Positions 11,306-21,841 of a stretch of DNA of 64,000 nt are shown piece after piece. Numbering within the stretch: position 1 is the first letter of the stretch; every line of letters starts with the position of its first letter. The notes beneath the pieces were generated by a model. It was given only the letters and a program-made list of their open reading frames with translations, did not search any database and was not told the origin of the DNA. A program made the position numbers and the translations under genes. This DNA comes from Aselliscus stoliczkanus (lineage: Eukaryota; Chordata; Mammalia; Chiroptera; Hipposideridae). The stretch is from assembly GCA_033961575.1 (NCBI GenBank), contig CM066732.1, positions 84,313,687 through 84,377,686 on the forward strand, in the 5' to 3' direction.

Positions 11306-12756
11306 AAATTAAATTCTGGGTCAGTACTTTGGAAAACCAACAGTTTAGTGTCCTAGGAATAATTAGAACCTCCTCTAATGTTAAAGGTCACTGCTTGGAG
11401 AATGTACCTGGCAGAGTGAGAGAGAAGAGCCTGGGCTTGAAAAGACCTCTCTGTGTGCCGTGTGGAAACTGTGGGATTCTAGTGCATCACTGCCTGGGTC
11501 TGGGGGCAGCGCTCAGGATTTAGCTGTGTAAGGAATGTGTTGAAGGCAAGTGAGAAGAAGCAATACAGCATGACGATGGTAAAACAGAAAAAGAACACAC
11601 GCAAAGATCAGGTTAAGAATGTGTTTTCTGAAATGACTGAGATGGGGGCAGCATCTAATTGTGTTGTATATTGTAGAGAAGTCCTGTATTTCCTTGCTTG
11701 TAGAGAAGATGTTAGGGAACCCCTAACCAGGAGCATTGGTACAGAGGGAAAATTCAGGGATGGATGTGTGAGCAGACAGAACAAGTACTTAAATCTGTGC
11801 TTGGAGATGGCAAGCTTGGAGAGGTGCATACCAGGCAACCTAGCTTCACAATTGGAGATCTCAACCACCTTGCTGTCTGTCTGCTCTGTGGAGCTGCCCA
11901 CCGTGACCTAAGTAAGCCCTGGAGAAACAACCAGGTCCTGCTCTCTGGTGTCTCCAGGATTTCCTTAGAGCCTAGTAAATCATTATGATGCATTATGATC
12001 CAGGACAACCTTTTGTCAAATGACCTTTGACCGTGATTTTTAGGTTCCCATGGAATCCCTGGGGAACTTTTGCATCCTTTCCTTACACTATCAACCTTTA
12101 ATCTTGGTAACTGAATATCAGCTGGTTTTTCCCTGCCCTTTGGAAATGTTTAGTTAAACTTGGCTCAACCCTAAATCTCCTGGTAATTCTGCCTGTCTCT
12201 CACACCTCCCTCTGCCACCGAGCTCCTGAGTTTTAAAAAGCTGTCTCTGTGTCACTCACATACTTTCTAAAGGAAGGACTTCTCTCCACACAAGTTTCCA
12301 TGGGAAAATCTCATCCCGTCAAATAGTTCAGTGAAGACTTGAAGAGTCATGGTTTGACCTTTGCAATCTGTCAACCAGCTCTACGAATCGCTCCCTACTT
12401 CATATTTCTCACTTGAATATCAAAGTTCTCCCCACACTGGGGCTGCTATGAAACAGGGCCCTCCCTTTATACCTTAATAACTGGCACACATAAATACTAT
12501 TTATTTTCCAAGAATTCTGGTGAATAAAAGATTTGTCTCATTACATGCACTTCAGCTTGGATGTAACTATACCAAATCAGTTCATTTCTGCTCTGGGGAA
12601 ATAGAAAAGTCAAGGTTAAAAATAGGTGACAATATTCACAGATAAGGCTGAAAAATCAGAAGTTTGCAAAGTCTTTATTTCTTGGGAGAAAAGAGGAAAA
12701 GGCAGTGAGAGTAGAAAAAAAGGTATATTAGGTTATAATATATAAGAGTGGGTAGA
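11306..12756. other. Unassigned non-coding sequence
   Basis: About 1.45 kb. Open frames on both strands at 11537-12008 overlap each other, but none resembles a known protein or has splice-site context. No repeat is recognised. Confidence 0.45.
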
Positions 12757-12965
12757 ATTTATAGAGCATGCGTGCATGAGGCTCTGTCCTAAGCATTTTC
12801 TACTTCTCATCTCAGTTATTACAACAACCTTCTGCAACGCCCACTCTGTCAGAGAGGTTGTTCAACTTGCCTAACGTCACACAGCTAATAAATGGCAGAT
12901 CAGTGATTTTAACCTTGGCAACCTGGTCCAAAGTTCACACTCTTAGCTACAAGGTTACACTGCCA
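12757..12965 (-). repeat. MIR SINE
   Basis: A good reverse-oriented MIR: GTTCAACTTGCCTAACGTCA then CACAGCTAATAAATGGCAGA, then CAACCTGGTCCAAAGTTCAC and CTTAGCTACAAGGTTACACT. The order fits a near full-length diverged copy. Confidence 0.75.
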
Positions 12966-13575
12966 TATATTGAGTTATTTTGACTCCCTCACTTTGAGTG
13001 CAGCCTCCCACAATATATATAAAGCACAGAAGTGGCAGTTTCAGCTTTTATCCTTCTTGTTTGTTTGTTTAATAGCAGGCTAAGAAAAGGCAGCATACAG
13101 TCTAAACCAACTTTAATTAGACCCGTGTGGAAAACATAACAATTATGCATGCCAAATTTCAACATTTTGTTTCATGTTCATTATTAATAGTCACTGGTGC
13201 ACATATTCTTTCATTTATTTTCTAAGTAAAATAATTGAAGCTGGCATAGGAGTCTAAGTTGTTGCCTAGTTCTTTGAGTATCTTATCTACTTTTGTTTGT
13301 GGGACACAAATTCCTTTAAAGAATGTGATGTCACCAGGTTTGGAATCTTGGCATTAAACTAAACTTCATTTTCCTTTCTTGGGCTGATGGAAGGGAGCAA
13401 GAGGTGGGGGTGGTGGGGCTGGAGGGGGTGGTGGAGCGAGTATCTGGATAGATACATCCAGATCTGTCCAGTATCTGGACAGAACTCCTTCATTAGGTCC
13501 CAGACACCCCTGTTTTCCCCCAGCTTCCTGAAACTGAGGTTTTAGAAGAACCTTAAGAGATCTCATGGGCTAGGC
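12966..13575. other. Unassigned, includes a G-rich tract
   Basis: Positions 13402-13436 are a GGGGGTGG-type G-rich run, which gives the Pro-rich minus-strand frame at 13366-13566. Just right of it, 13440-13482 contains related direct and inverted copies of a TATCTGGA motif. No gene is supported. Confidence 0.45.
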
Positions 13576-13791
13576 CAGGGGTCGGCCAACTGGGCTATTT
13601 GGGTATGTACATGTGGCTCTGAAAAAAAATTGAAAATGAAAATAAAACTATCATAGTTTCACTTATAAAAATTTTAAAGGAGATTATTCACATAATGGTG
13701 ATTTCATTTGTTTTTATGGCTCTCGAATAATTTTTAAATTATTGTGTGGGACAAGATTGGCTCTTCTGTCTCAAATGTTTGCCGACCCCTG
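13576..13791. mobile_element. hAT-type non-autonomous DNA transposon
   Basis: Ends are CAGGGGTCGGCCAAC at 13576 and GTTTGCCGACCCCTG at 13777, a near-perfect terminal inverted repeat of the CAGGGGTCGGCAAAC class. Flanking 8-mers GGCTAGGC (13568-13575) and AGCTAGGT (13792-13799) share the GCTAGG core, an imperfect 8 bp TSD as expected for hAT. The AT-rich interior is non-coding. Confidence 0.85.
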
Positions 13792-13799
13792 AGCTAGGT

Positions 13800-14065
13800 T
13801 ATCCAAACTTGATTTTATAAAATAGCAATTCTCCATTTGTATAGGAAAAGATAATGAAGGATATTCTCTCTTTCCCAGATATAAAGAGTGTTCTTCTATT
13901 GCTTTCATAATTCAGTTTAGAAATTCCTCAATGATAGTTTTCAATATTATCTTCCTTATTATAATCTTCCTCTATCTAAGCCATCGAAAGGATCACAGAA
14001 CATAACACATAAAACATTATTATATAAAAATAGCTATCTCTACAGCTTTGATAGTATAAATGATT
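13800..14065. other. Unassigned AT-rich spacer
   Basis: AT-rich, with nothing recognised. Confidence 0.4.
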
Positions 14066-14081
14066 TAAAAATAAAAGTTGA

Positions 14082-14200
14082 GGGCCGACCGAGTGGCGCG
14101 GTGGTTAAGAGCTGGCTTGGGACGCCAGCAGCCTGGGTTCGAATCCCACATATGAGGGCCAGTAACATTGCTCTCTTAAAAAAAAAAATAAATGAATAAA
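14082..14200 (+). mobile_element. Family A SINE, short form
   Basis: Begins GGGCCGACCGAGTGGCGCGG, carries the GGTTCGAATCCC B box at 14136-14147, and ends in an A-rich tail with AATAAATGAATAAAT. A 16 bp perfect TSD (TAAAAATAAAAGTTGA) lies at 14066-14081 and 14201-14216. Confidence 0.93.
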
Positions 14201-14229
14201 TAAAAATAAAAGTTGATTAGGTTTCCCCA

Positions 14230-15430
14230 CTCCCATATTTAAAACAATATAGTAATTAAAGAAAATTTTGAAAATTCAGAGAAATAAGTAGAGAAATGCA
14301 AACTCCCTTCGTTCCCATACCCAGGAGAAATTCATTTGCATGTATTTTCTTTGTGAAGAGTTTTGTACACCTTTTTCTGTGTTGAGTTTTTGTTTATGGT
14401 TCTCGGTTGTGACCATACTGCCAATAGGATTTTGTTTGCTGCTCTGTTGGAAAGATGTCTCAGGTTCAGAGACAGTTGGCTCAGGACTTCTTTGCTGATC
14501 CTGCCCCGTCACAGGTCAACTTTGCAGATCTGCAGCCTGAGTCATGGACCCAGAGCCCCATGCTGCTCAGTGCTGGGCCCCGGAGCCTGCAGGTCCTGCC
14601 TTTGGGCATCTCACAGCATCGGAGAAGACAAGGAGACATATGCATAGCTGCTTCCATTTTTGATTTGAATGGAAGGAAACCCCATGAAACCCCATGTGCC
14701 TGTCTCCCAGCTGCAACCATGATCACTTTAAGGCCAATCTTGCTCTATGGAGACCCCAACCTCCTCTCCCCACCCCGGATTATTTAGAAGCAAATCCCTG
14801 ACATGCTATTTTTCATTAGTATTTCTGGACACATCTCTGAAAAATAAGGACTCTTTTTCTTTTCTTTTAATACTGTAATATCATTGTCATACGTTAAGAC
14901 CTTTCCTAATATCAAATATGGAATATCTAGTCAGTGCTCAAATTCATGTTTTCCTCATTTTCCTTTTCAGTGGTTGACATGCCTCTTGAGCCTCTTTTAA
15001 ATAGGTTCATCCTGCGCTGTATTTTCCTTGCAATCTATTATTTTTACCACACTAGACCATTTATTCTGCCAAGTTTCCCATAGGCTGGATTTTGCTGATT
15101 GCCGACCATGGGATTAAATGTTCAATGTTCCTCTGTATTTCTGGCCCCTGTATTTCTTGTGACCTGGTAGTTACGTCTAGAGGCTAGATCAAATTCTGCT
15201 TCCATTTTTCTGTCAAGAATATTTTCTGTGTGTGTTGTGTACTCCCACCAGGAGACACTTAAATTAACACCAGTTTCCTGTGTGTGTGTGTGTGTGTGTG
15301 AGATATGTTCATAGTCAATGGTAATTATTGCTGCCTACATCCATCAGTTCATTAGGGGTTCAAAGTCTTATTTCAGCCATTTCTTCGTTTGTTACCTAGA
15401 GCACTTCTATGAAAAGAAACTAAGCTATTT
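14230..15430. repeat. Old L1M-like fragment(s)
   Basis: Text such as GACATGCCTCTTGAGCCTCT (about 14978), CTGGTAGTTACGTCTAGAGG (15164) and the GTGTACTCCCACCAGGAGAC segment (15238) follows the order of an old L1 3' region as recalled. The two overlapping frames at 14363-14787 are not recognised. Boundaries and orientation are uncertain. Confidence 0.4.
15280..15300. repeat. (TG)n microsatellite
   Basis: About 10 TG units inside old repeat sequence. Confidence 0.85.
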
Positions 15431-15797
15431 GGTTATCCTGAGGTACATGTTTATGTAGGAAATGCAGGAAAAACACTTAATTCTTTCTCTTTATGAATTT
15501 TTAAAATAATTTGTTGACTCTACTAGCTATCTAATTAGTAATATTCTCCAAAAGTAACCATTGAGAGAGATAGAGAAAGACAGACAGACAGAGATGGAGG
15601 CAGGGAGGGAAAGGTGTGTCATTCATTAAGAATTCATGAATTTAAAAATATTAGTGTTTCAATCCATTGCATTTATTCTTACTGATACTAAAATCATGCC
15701 ACCTTTGACCAATAAGAGTCCCTCTGTGTTGGCTCCTGAATCCTTTTGATATTATTCTAGTATCTTTGACATCTTTCCTGCTTTCTGATGTAGGATA
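15431..15797. other. Unassigned, includes short GA/GACA run
   Basis: GAGAGAGATAGAGAAAGACAGACAGACAG-like text lies at 15563-15593. Otherwise nothing is recognised. Confidence 0.4.
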
Positions 15798-15805
15798 TTC
15801 TAGGC

Positions 15806-16534
15806 TAGTGGTTCTCAAAGTGTGATCTGAGGATGTCGAGGGATTCCTGAGGCCCTATTAAGGGCCTGAAGCAAAATCAATTTTCATAATAGTACCAAGA
15901 CATTATTTACCTCTTTTACTCCCATTTTCTCATATTGTGTACAGTGGAATTTCTATATACCACATGTTGGCTATTGGAATGTGTGCATGTATATTCTTGT
16001 GTTTTCTAGAATTTCTTTCCTTTTTTTTTTTTTTAAATTGGGGAATTGGGGGAGGGGAACAGTGTTGGGGAATCAGGGAAGGGGAACAGACAAGTTGCTG
16101 TCTTTTTGTTCTTCAGTCTAGTTGCTGAGAATGTTGCTTCACTGGCCCATGTTGGTATCGTCATTGCGCTCTTCCCAGATGAGGCAGATCCGTCGCTGGC
16201 CTCTGGATGGCAACTCACGCTGGCTGCCAGCCCCTCACACTGGCCGGCTACTCACTGTAGCCTATGGCAGCCCACTGCAGCAGGGGCTGCAGCCTACACT
16301 GTCGCCAGGACTCGCACAGCCCAGCTCCAGGTGGAGCTGTTGTTAGCTATAGAGGGCAGTGTCACTGGCCCTCATATGTGAGATCCGAACTGGGGCCGCT
16401 GGCATCCCAAAACCAGCTCTTAACCAATGCGCCACTTGGCTGGCTCTAGAATTTCTTAAGATAAGCTTTTCAGAGTCTTCATAATTTCTAAGAATATAAA
16501 GGGGTCCTAACACCAAAAAACTCAAGAATTGCTG
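15806..16534. mobile_element. hAT/Charlie-type element split by a SINE
   Basis: The left end TAGTGGTTCTCAAAGTGTG (15806) and the right end (GGGGTCCTAACACC at 16501, then CTCAAGAATTGCTG) match the two ends of Charlie-type hAT elements as recalled. Flanking 8-mers TTCTAGGC (15798-15805) and TTCTATGT (16535-16542) share TTCTA. The remaining element is about 290 bp once the family A SINE at 16018-16444 is removed. No transposase is present. Confidence 0.65.
16018..16444 (-). mobile_element. Family A SINE, long form, inside the hAT element
   Basis: Minus-strand copy with a T tail at 16019-16034 and a head at about 16420-16444. A perfect 13 bp TSD (TCTAGAATTTCTT) lies at 16005-16017 and 16445-16457, so removing the SINE rejoins the two hAT halves exactly. 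Confidence 0.92.
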
Positions 16535-16542
16535 TTCTATGT

Positions 16543-17335
16543 TCATGTTTTATATTTCTTGCCACATACATGGAATCACTGGTGACCTTATAAATTAGCT
16601 CCCTTATTTTTCAGCTTTTTTATGTGTGAGAGATCTGCTTCAGGTCTCACAGCTATTACATAGCAAAACCAGAATTTGAGCTAGATATTTGTATAGTAGT
16701 ATTTTCCTCCATAAAACAGTGTCACTGCTGTCCAGAAATGTATGATAAAAACTGCTTTCTATGCTAGACATGTACATTTTAGGGTCGACCAGTAAAATTA
16801 GCAGTTCTTTTTCTGAAATGAAATGGCCCTCAAAAGGGAAAAGCGGATGTAGAGGCAGGATGAGTGCTTTCTGTAGCTCCATGAAAAACAACTCACTGAG
16901 TATGTTATTTTTCTGATCACAGTAGGGAAATTCAAGATGCAGAGGTAACTTTTGACTTTTGGAGATTTCAGCCATCCAGAGGAAAGCCTGCTTGACCCAT
17001 GGAATTCAGTAATGGCTCATGCATTTCCCATTAATTTCTGAACCCAAGATCCAATTGATTGCTTCACTATATAGCTAGAAATACTACATTTCTTTTTCCA
17101 TCTTATAGTTGGTTGAACCAAATCCTGCAAGGAAGCATCCTGCAGTTTTCAAAGCTGAATAATGGTGCTTAGCCTGAGCTTCTCAGTTTTCTATCACAAA
17201 ATACTATGCAAATATTGAAAAGATGGGTACTTAAACCCACTGGATTTTGCCGTTCTGGGTCCTGGGGGAAATCTTTATTTTGTCTCATTCTGTTGTGCTG
17301 AACTCAGTAACTCATTCTTTGTTCACAGTTCCTAA
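16543..17335. other. Unassigned non-coding sequence
   Basis: The minus-strand frame at 16640-16975 (111 codons) lacks recognisable features. No repeat is called. Confidence 0.45.
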
Positions 17336-17446
17336 TACCATATTTTGTTGTCTATAATGCGTGTTTTTTTTGCCCAAATTTGTAAGGGAAAAATAAGGAT
17401 GTGCTTACATGGGTAGAACTAATTCCATATTTATATAAATGTTTTT

Positions 17447-17993
17447 TTTCCTTTTTCTTTTTAAGATTTTATTGGGGAATTGGGAGAGGGGAACAGACAA
17501 GTTGCTGTCCTTTTGTTCTTCAGTCTAGTTGTGGAGAACATTGCTTCACTGGTCCATGTTGGTATTGTGATCATTGTGCTCTTCCCGGGTGAGGCAGATT
17601 GGTCGCCAGCCATTGGACAGTCGCTAATGGCAGCTCACGCTGGCTGCCGCCCACTTGTCGTAGCTTACGACAGCCCATTGCAGCAGGGGCTGCAGCCTAC
17701 ACCATTGCCTCATGGCAGCCCAGCTCCAGGTCGAGCTGTTGTTCACCATCTTAGCTGTGAAGGGTGCAGCATCACTGGCCCTCATGTGAGATCTGAACCC
17801 AGGCCCTGATGCGCAGATCTGGCTCTCCCAAGCCAACTCTTTTTGTTTGTTTGTTTATTTGAGGGCAGTGTTACTGGCCCTCATATGTGGGATCCGAACC
17901 GGGGCCACTGGCATCCCAAGCCAGCTCTCAACCACTGCCACTCGGCGAGCCCTCAAGCCAACTCTTAACCAACGAGCCACTTGGCCGGCCCGC
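17447..17993 (-). mobile_element. Family A SINE, long form, carrying a nested SINE
   Basis: Minus-strand copy running from the T/A-rich tail (17447) to the GGGCCGGCCAAGTGGC head (17993). A TSD of 15 bp (TATATAAATGTTTTT) lies at 17432-17446 and 17994-18008. It is interrupted by a second SINE at 17842-17953. Confidence 0.92.
17842..17953 (-). mobile_element. Family A SINE, short form, nested in another SINE
   Basis: Minus-strand short copy with its T-rich tail (TTTGTTTGTTTGTTTA) at left and the head ending near 17952. A perfect 13 bp TSD (CAAGCCAACTCTT) lies at 17829-17841 and 17954-17966 and comes from the host SINE's own sequence. Confidence 0.93.
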
Positions 17994-18220
17994 TATATAA
18001 ATGTTTTTAATCCTTTATTTATGCTTATGAGTTGAAAGTGTTAATGCGGGAAATCAATAGCAATATCTGTATGCAAAATAATACCCTGAGATATAAAAAT
18101 CGGTTTTGTTGAACTTACGAAAAACTTGCAACAACGAAGAGTTCTTGGCTTTCTATGATGCGAAATATAAATTTGTTACACAAATTTTTCTGTACCATAA
18201 CATGTTAAAAAATAAATGCT

Positions 18221-18663
18221 GGGCCGACCGAGTGGCACATTGGTTAAGAGCTGGTTTTGGGATGCCAGTGGCCCCGGTTCGGATCCCACATATGAGGGCC
18301 AGTGACACTGCCCTCTACAGCTGGCAACAGCTCCAGCTGGAGCTGAGCTGTGCGAGCCCCAGCGATGGTGTAGGCTGCAGCCCCTGCTGCAGTGGGCTGC
18401 CACAGGCTACAGTGAGTGGCCGTCAGCCAGCGTGAGGGGCTGGCAGCCAGCGTGAGCTGCCAATAGCCGTGGTGAGCGACCATCCAGAGGCCGGCGACCG
18501 ATCTGCCTCATCTGGGAAGAGTGCAATGACAATAACAACATGGGCCAGTGAAGCAACGTCCTCCGCAACTAGACTGAAGAACTAAAGGAGAGCAACTTGT
18601 CTGTTCCCCTTCCCCCATTCCTCAATGCTGTTCCCCTCCCCCAATTCCCCAATAAAATATTTT
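18221..18663 (+). mobile_element. Family A SINE, long form, plus strand
   Basis: The clearest full-length plus-strand copy: GGGCCGACCGAGTGGCACAT head, GGTTCGGATCCC B box near 18276, a GC-rich body with CAGCC/GAGTGGC repeats at 18370-18500, and a tail CCCCAATTCCCCAATAAAAT at 18639-18658. A perfect 12 bp TSD (AAAATAAATGCT) lies at 18209-18220 and 18664-18675. Confidence 0.93.
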
Positions 18664-18837
18664 AAAATAAATGCTAAAATTCCTTTATAATACAAAAAAA
18701 CAAGCACCTAAATATAAACAAATAAACATTTGAATTAAAAAATTAAAATGAAAGATTTTTTTTCCCTTGAAAGTTTGAGCCACAAACATGGGTGCGCATT
18801 ATACATGGGATCACATTATACACGCCAAAATACAGTA

Positions 18838-21824
18838 ACTGTTGCTTCTCTTGGGTCATGAACAATGTTAACTCTTATTTCCCAGGCATGCAGAAGAGTT
18901 TCCATCATAAGAAAAAGAAATGTGCTTCCAAAACAGCCAGCAGTGGCTTTCTGAAGTTAGTGTTTGTATGGAAGAGGAGCAGCCTTATGTAATGTCCTTG
19001 AGTATTTACCAACATAGGAAGCACCTGACAGCCTCAGGTGTCATCTGGAAAAGTGTCATCATACAGGAAGGTTGCATCAGAGCCCACATCACCATTCAGC
19101 TGTTTCATAAGTACTTTGTGGTTCAGGTGGGGAGCGAGGCAAAGAATATGTCAAGGGTTTCATGGCTCTTAGTAAAATACAGATTCATTTTTAGAAAGTA
19201 GATATTAAACACCAAATAAGTTTTTATATTCATGAGCAAGTTCATTTTTTCATTGGAGCCTTGTTTATTTTTCTCAACAGCAAATCCATCATGGTAAAAT
19301 TATTTAAATACGTATCTGCTTTAGATAACCTGTTGCATTTAGATTTGTGTATTTGGAAAGTCAGAAACCTGGGCTTGTCTAGGAGTCATCTCATTGACTT
19401 TGCTGAAGATAGTTTTAGAATATATAAAAGTCAGAGTATAAAGTAGAAGGGTAAACTTTCATGGGGATGGGTACTACCACTGGTCATGTCAAATTTTCAT
19501 TTTCTTACATATTTCCCACTTTGACCAAATTACAAAAAAGAATTTTAAGTTTCATGTTAAATTCATTGAACAGACCCAACTCCACATGAAAAGCATGTGG
19601 TATATGATGATGTGAACCTTGAATTTATGGCTGGGGAATGCCAGGAATTTGGGGTTCTTGTGTCACTGAGGAAAATGGCTCCACCTTCTGAGCTTCAGTT
19701 TCCTGTTTAGAAAGTTCTGCTCCTTCATAAGGGACCTTGCAGTACTAGGAGGAAAGGTGCTTTGTGTGTGGAGTTTTCCATCAAGTGCCGTCCTAATAAA
19801 AGCCTGGGTTAAAGGTAGGTGAATACTTAATAAAAACATGTTTTACATATATATGAAATATTTATTAGTTTATGCTGAACTTATTTATTTACTTTAGTAC
19901 GAAGTAGCCCCAGGCAATTTGAATTCAGATTTAAAATTCAGGTTTTGTTTGCCTAATTCCCTTCTTTCTGCGAAGAGCAAAGGATATGAGCATAAAGGCT
20001 TGGGAAGTGGAACTTGGAATTGATTTTAATTGCCTGAACAGGTTTACTACAGGAAAAGCTCTATTGAAGAGAACATGAGGGCCAGGTTATTTTTGTTCTT
20101 ACTCTGTGTCTAATGACAGGCAACTCTGGAGTAGTCCATACATCTCTTTTCCAAGTCTAAGTGAAGGTATCCACCACAGAGTGAGCCAAAGCTTAACAAC
20201 TCTTTCTAATAACTGCCTTGGCTAAAAATCTCTGTGGTAAGAAGGCAGAATGCAAGAGTACATTTGGAGGTGGAACCAATTATACGGATGATGCCCAAGA
20301 GGAAATGAAGCTATTTTAGGATATCCCAGAAACTCTGAAGACCTATTCCACATTCCCCCAAATCTCAAGGAGCCACTGTTGGGAGCAGTTGTGTTTTGTA
20401 TCCTTCCAGTGTTTTAGGGTTTAACACAGCTGCAGTTAGGCCGATGTGGAAAGTGGGGCTAGTTTATTAAAATAACATTTCTCTCTGGACAGTGTCCTTC
20501 TTTAAAGATAAATTAACGGCATTGCATGATTTGTAGCTCGTACATTGTTGCTGAAAATTTAGGACCATTTCATGTTCAAACCTGTGGTATTTTGGTTTGG
20601 TTCTAAAGGCAAGATTTTTGTTTTTGTCTTTTTCGTGATGTCATTTTGTAGGAGGAGGCTACATGTGGGCGTTTTTGAGCCCATTACCAGAAAGCAATGG
20701 GACTAAAAAAATGGAAGGAACTGCTTAGTTGAGGGTCAGAGCCAAGTGGAAGTGAGCTCTGGAAAGAGGGTGTAACATCGTGGCCATGCCCTGTTCCTCA
20801 GTTGGTGGGGTTGGACTTGTCGCATTCCTGTTTCACTAAGGGAGGAGAGCTTTTCTCTGCATTTGGTTATGTTGCATGATACTGTGCAAGCTGACACTTG
20901 GGGCCTTAGGTCTGGGAAAGAAATATGTTTTCATTATTATTGTATAGTTTGGCATAATTTGTGTGATTTTTCTCTCCCTTACTTTTACTTCAAGAGGCAA
21001 GTAGGAAAATGGAAAAGCAGAGAACCCAGGTGATCTGCAAATAAGATTAAGAGGAAAATGTCTTTAGGAAATTAAGCTCTGAAGAGGTAAAAGTTTTAGA
21101 ATATCAAATATTAAAACCGGGCTTCAAGAATTCTCCACTTAATTGAACTACTTTGAGATTTCACTTTTTGTTACTGCCTGTCTTAACATGATGTCTGTAA
21201 AATTTTATGGTTGTGCGAAGTTGTTCTGATGTCAAAACAAAGCAAATTAACTAGAAATGATCTTAGCTATCATCCAGCACAAACTTTGTATTTTGCTGAT
21301 GAATCCAATAACTCACAGTGAAAGTTCTCTCTTCGTCTCCATGTTCCCCATGCCTAGCCCTGGGTTTAACACATAGTACATACTGGCTAAGCGAGCTTAC
21401 TGGGGCAGTATTTACTGAGGAAAAATAAAACTTGAAACAAATCTAAAGTCTCAGTGGAAAGTTTGAAAAGTATGGTGGAAGGTATTAAAACAATTCTTTT
21501 CTGCAGGATTTAAAAACTTTGCCATTTTTCCATAAATTGTTAGATCCTGATGTTTACTATTCTAAAAACGTCTGATGTGTAAACTGTCCAGTATATTAAA
21601 CCTTTTGATATGTAAAATATTTTTTGTGTTGTGCATTCTCAAGATGCTAGCCTCTTACCATGGCTTTGGGAATATTATTTAATTACTGTTTTAGAGTCAG
21701 CAGAATAATGAATGAACAGAGATGGATCATTGTTGCCAATAGACACTGTTCTCCATATGCAAAAAATTATATCAAACTTGGATTTTAAAATTCTATCAAG
21801 TAAGCGATAGCTTTGCAAATTAAT
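18838..21824. other. Unassigned 3 kb with no recognised repeat
   Basis: No young SINE, LINE or DNA transposon is visible here, unlike the rest of the window. Short open frames (18792-19201, 19261-19446) have no recognisable protein features. It may be unique sequence, old decayed repeats, or constrained non-coding DNA. Sequence alone cannot tell. Confidence 0.45.
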
Positions 21825-21841
21825 AACATTTCAGTGATTTC

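Larger units (their letters stand above)
17338..18835. mobile_element. TA-flanked DNA transposon split by two SINEs
   Basis: The left end CCATATTTTGTTGTCTATAA (17338) and the reverse complement of the right end, CTGTATTTTGGCGTGTATAA (ending 18835), form an imperfect terminal inverted repeat with ATAATGCG-type text just inside both. TA flanks both ends (17336-17337, 18836-18837). Without the two SINEs and their duplications it is about 490 bp and non-coding. It looks Tc1/mariner-like, but this is inferred from ends and target only. Confidence 0.7.

Noticed and set aside
13430..13482. TATCTGGA direct and inverted words as a possible operator-like palindrome.
   Set aside because: Arms are too short and imperfect, and nothing around it suggests a regulated gene.
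14082..14160. tRNA gene candidates (A-box and B-box motifs with GGTTCGAATCCC).
   Set aside because: They are SINE heads with TSDs and A tails. No complete cloverleaf with terminator is supported at any copy.
15437..15600. GACA/GAGA short repeats as a CRISPR-like or satellite array.
   Set aside because: Simple repeat without spacers, in eukaryotic DNA.
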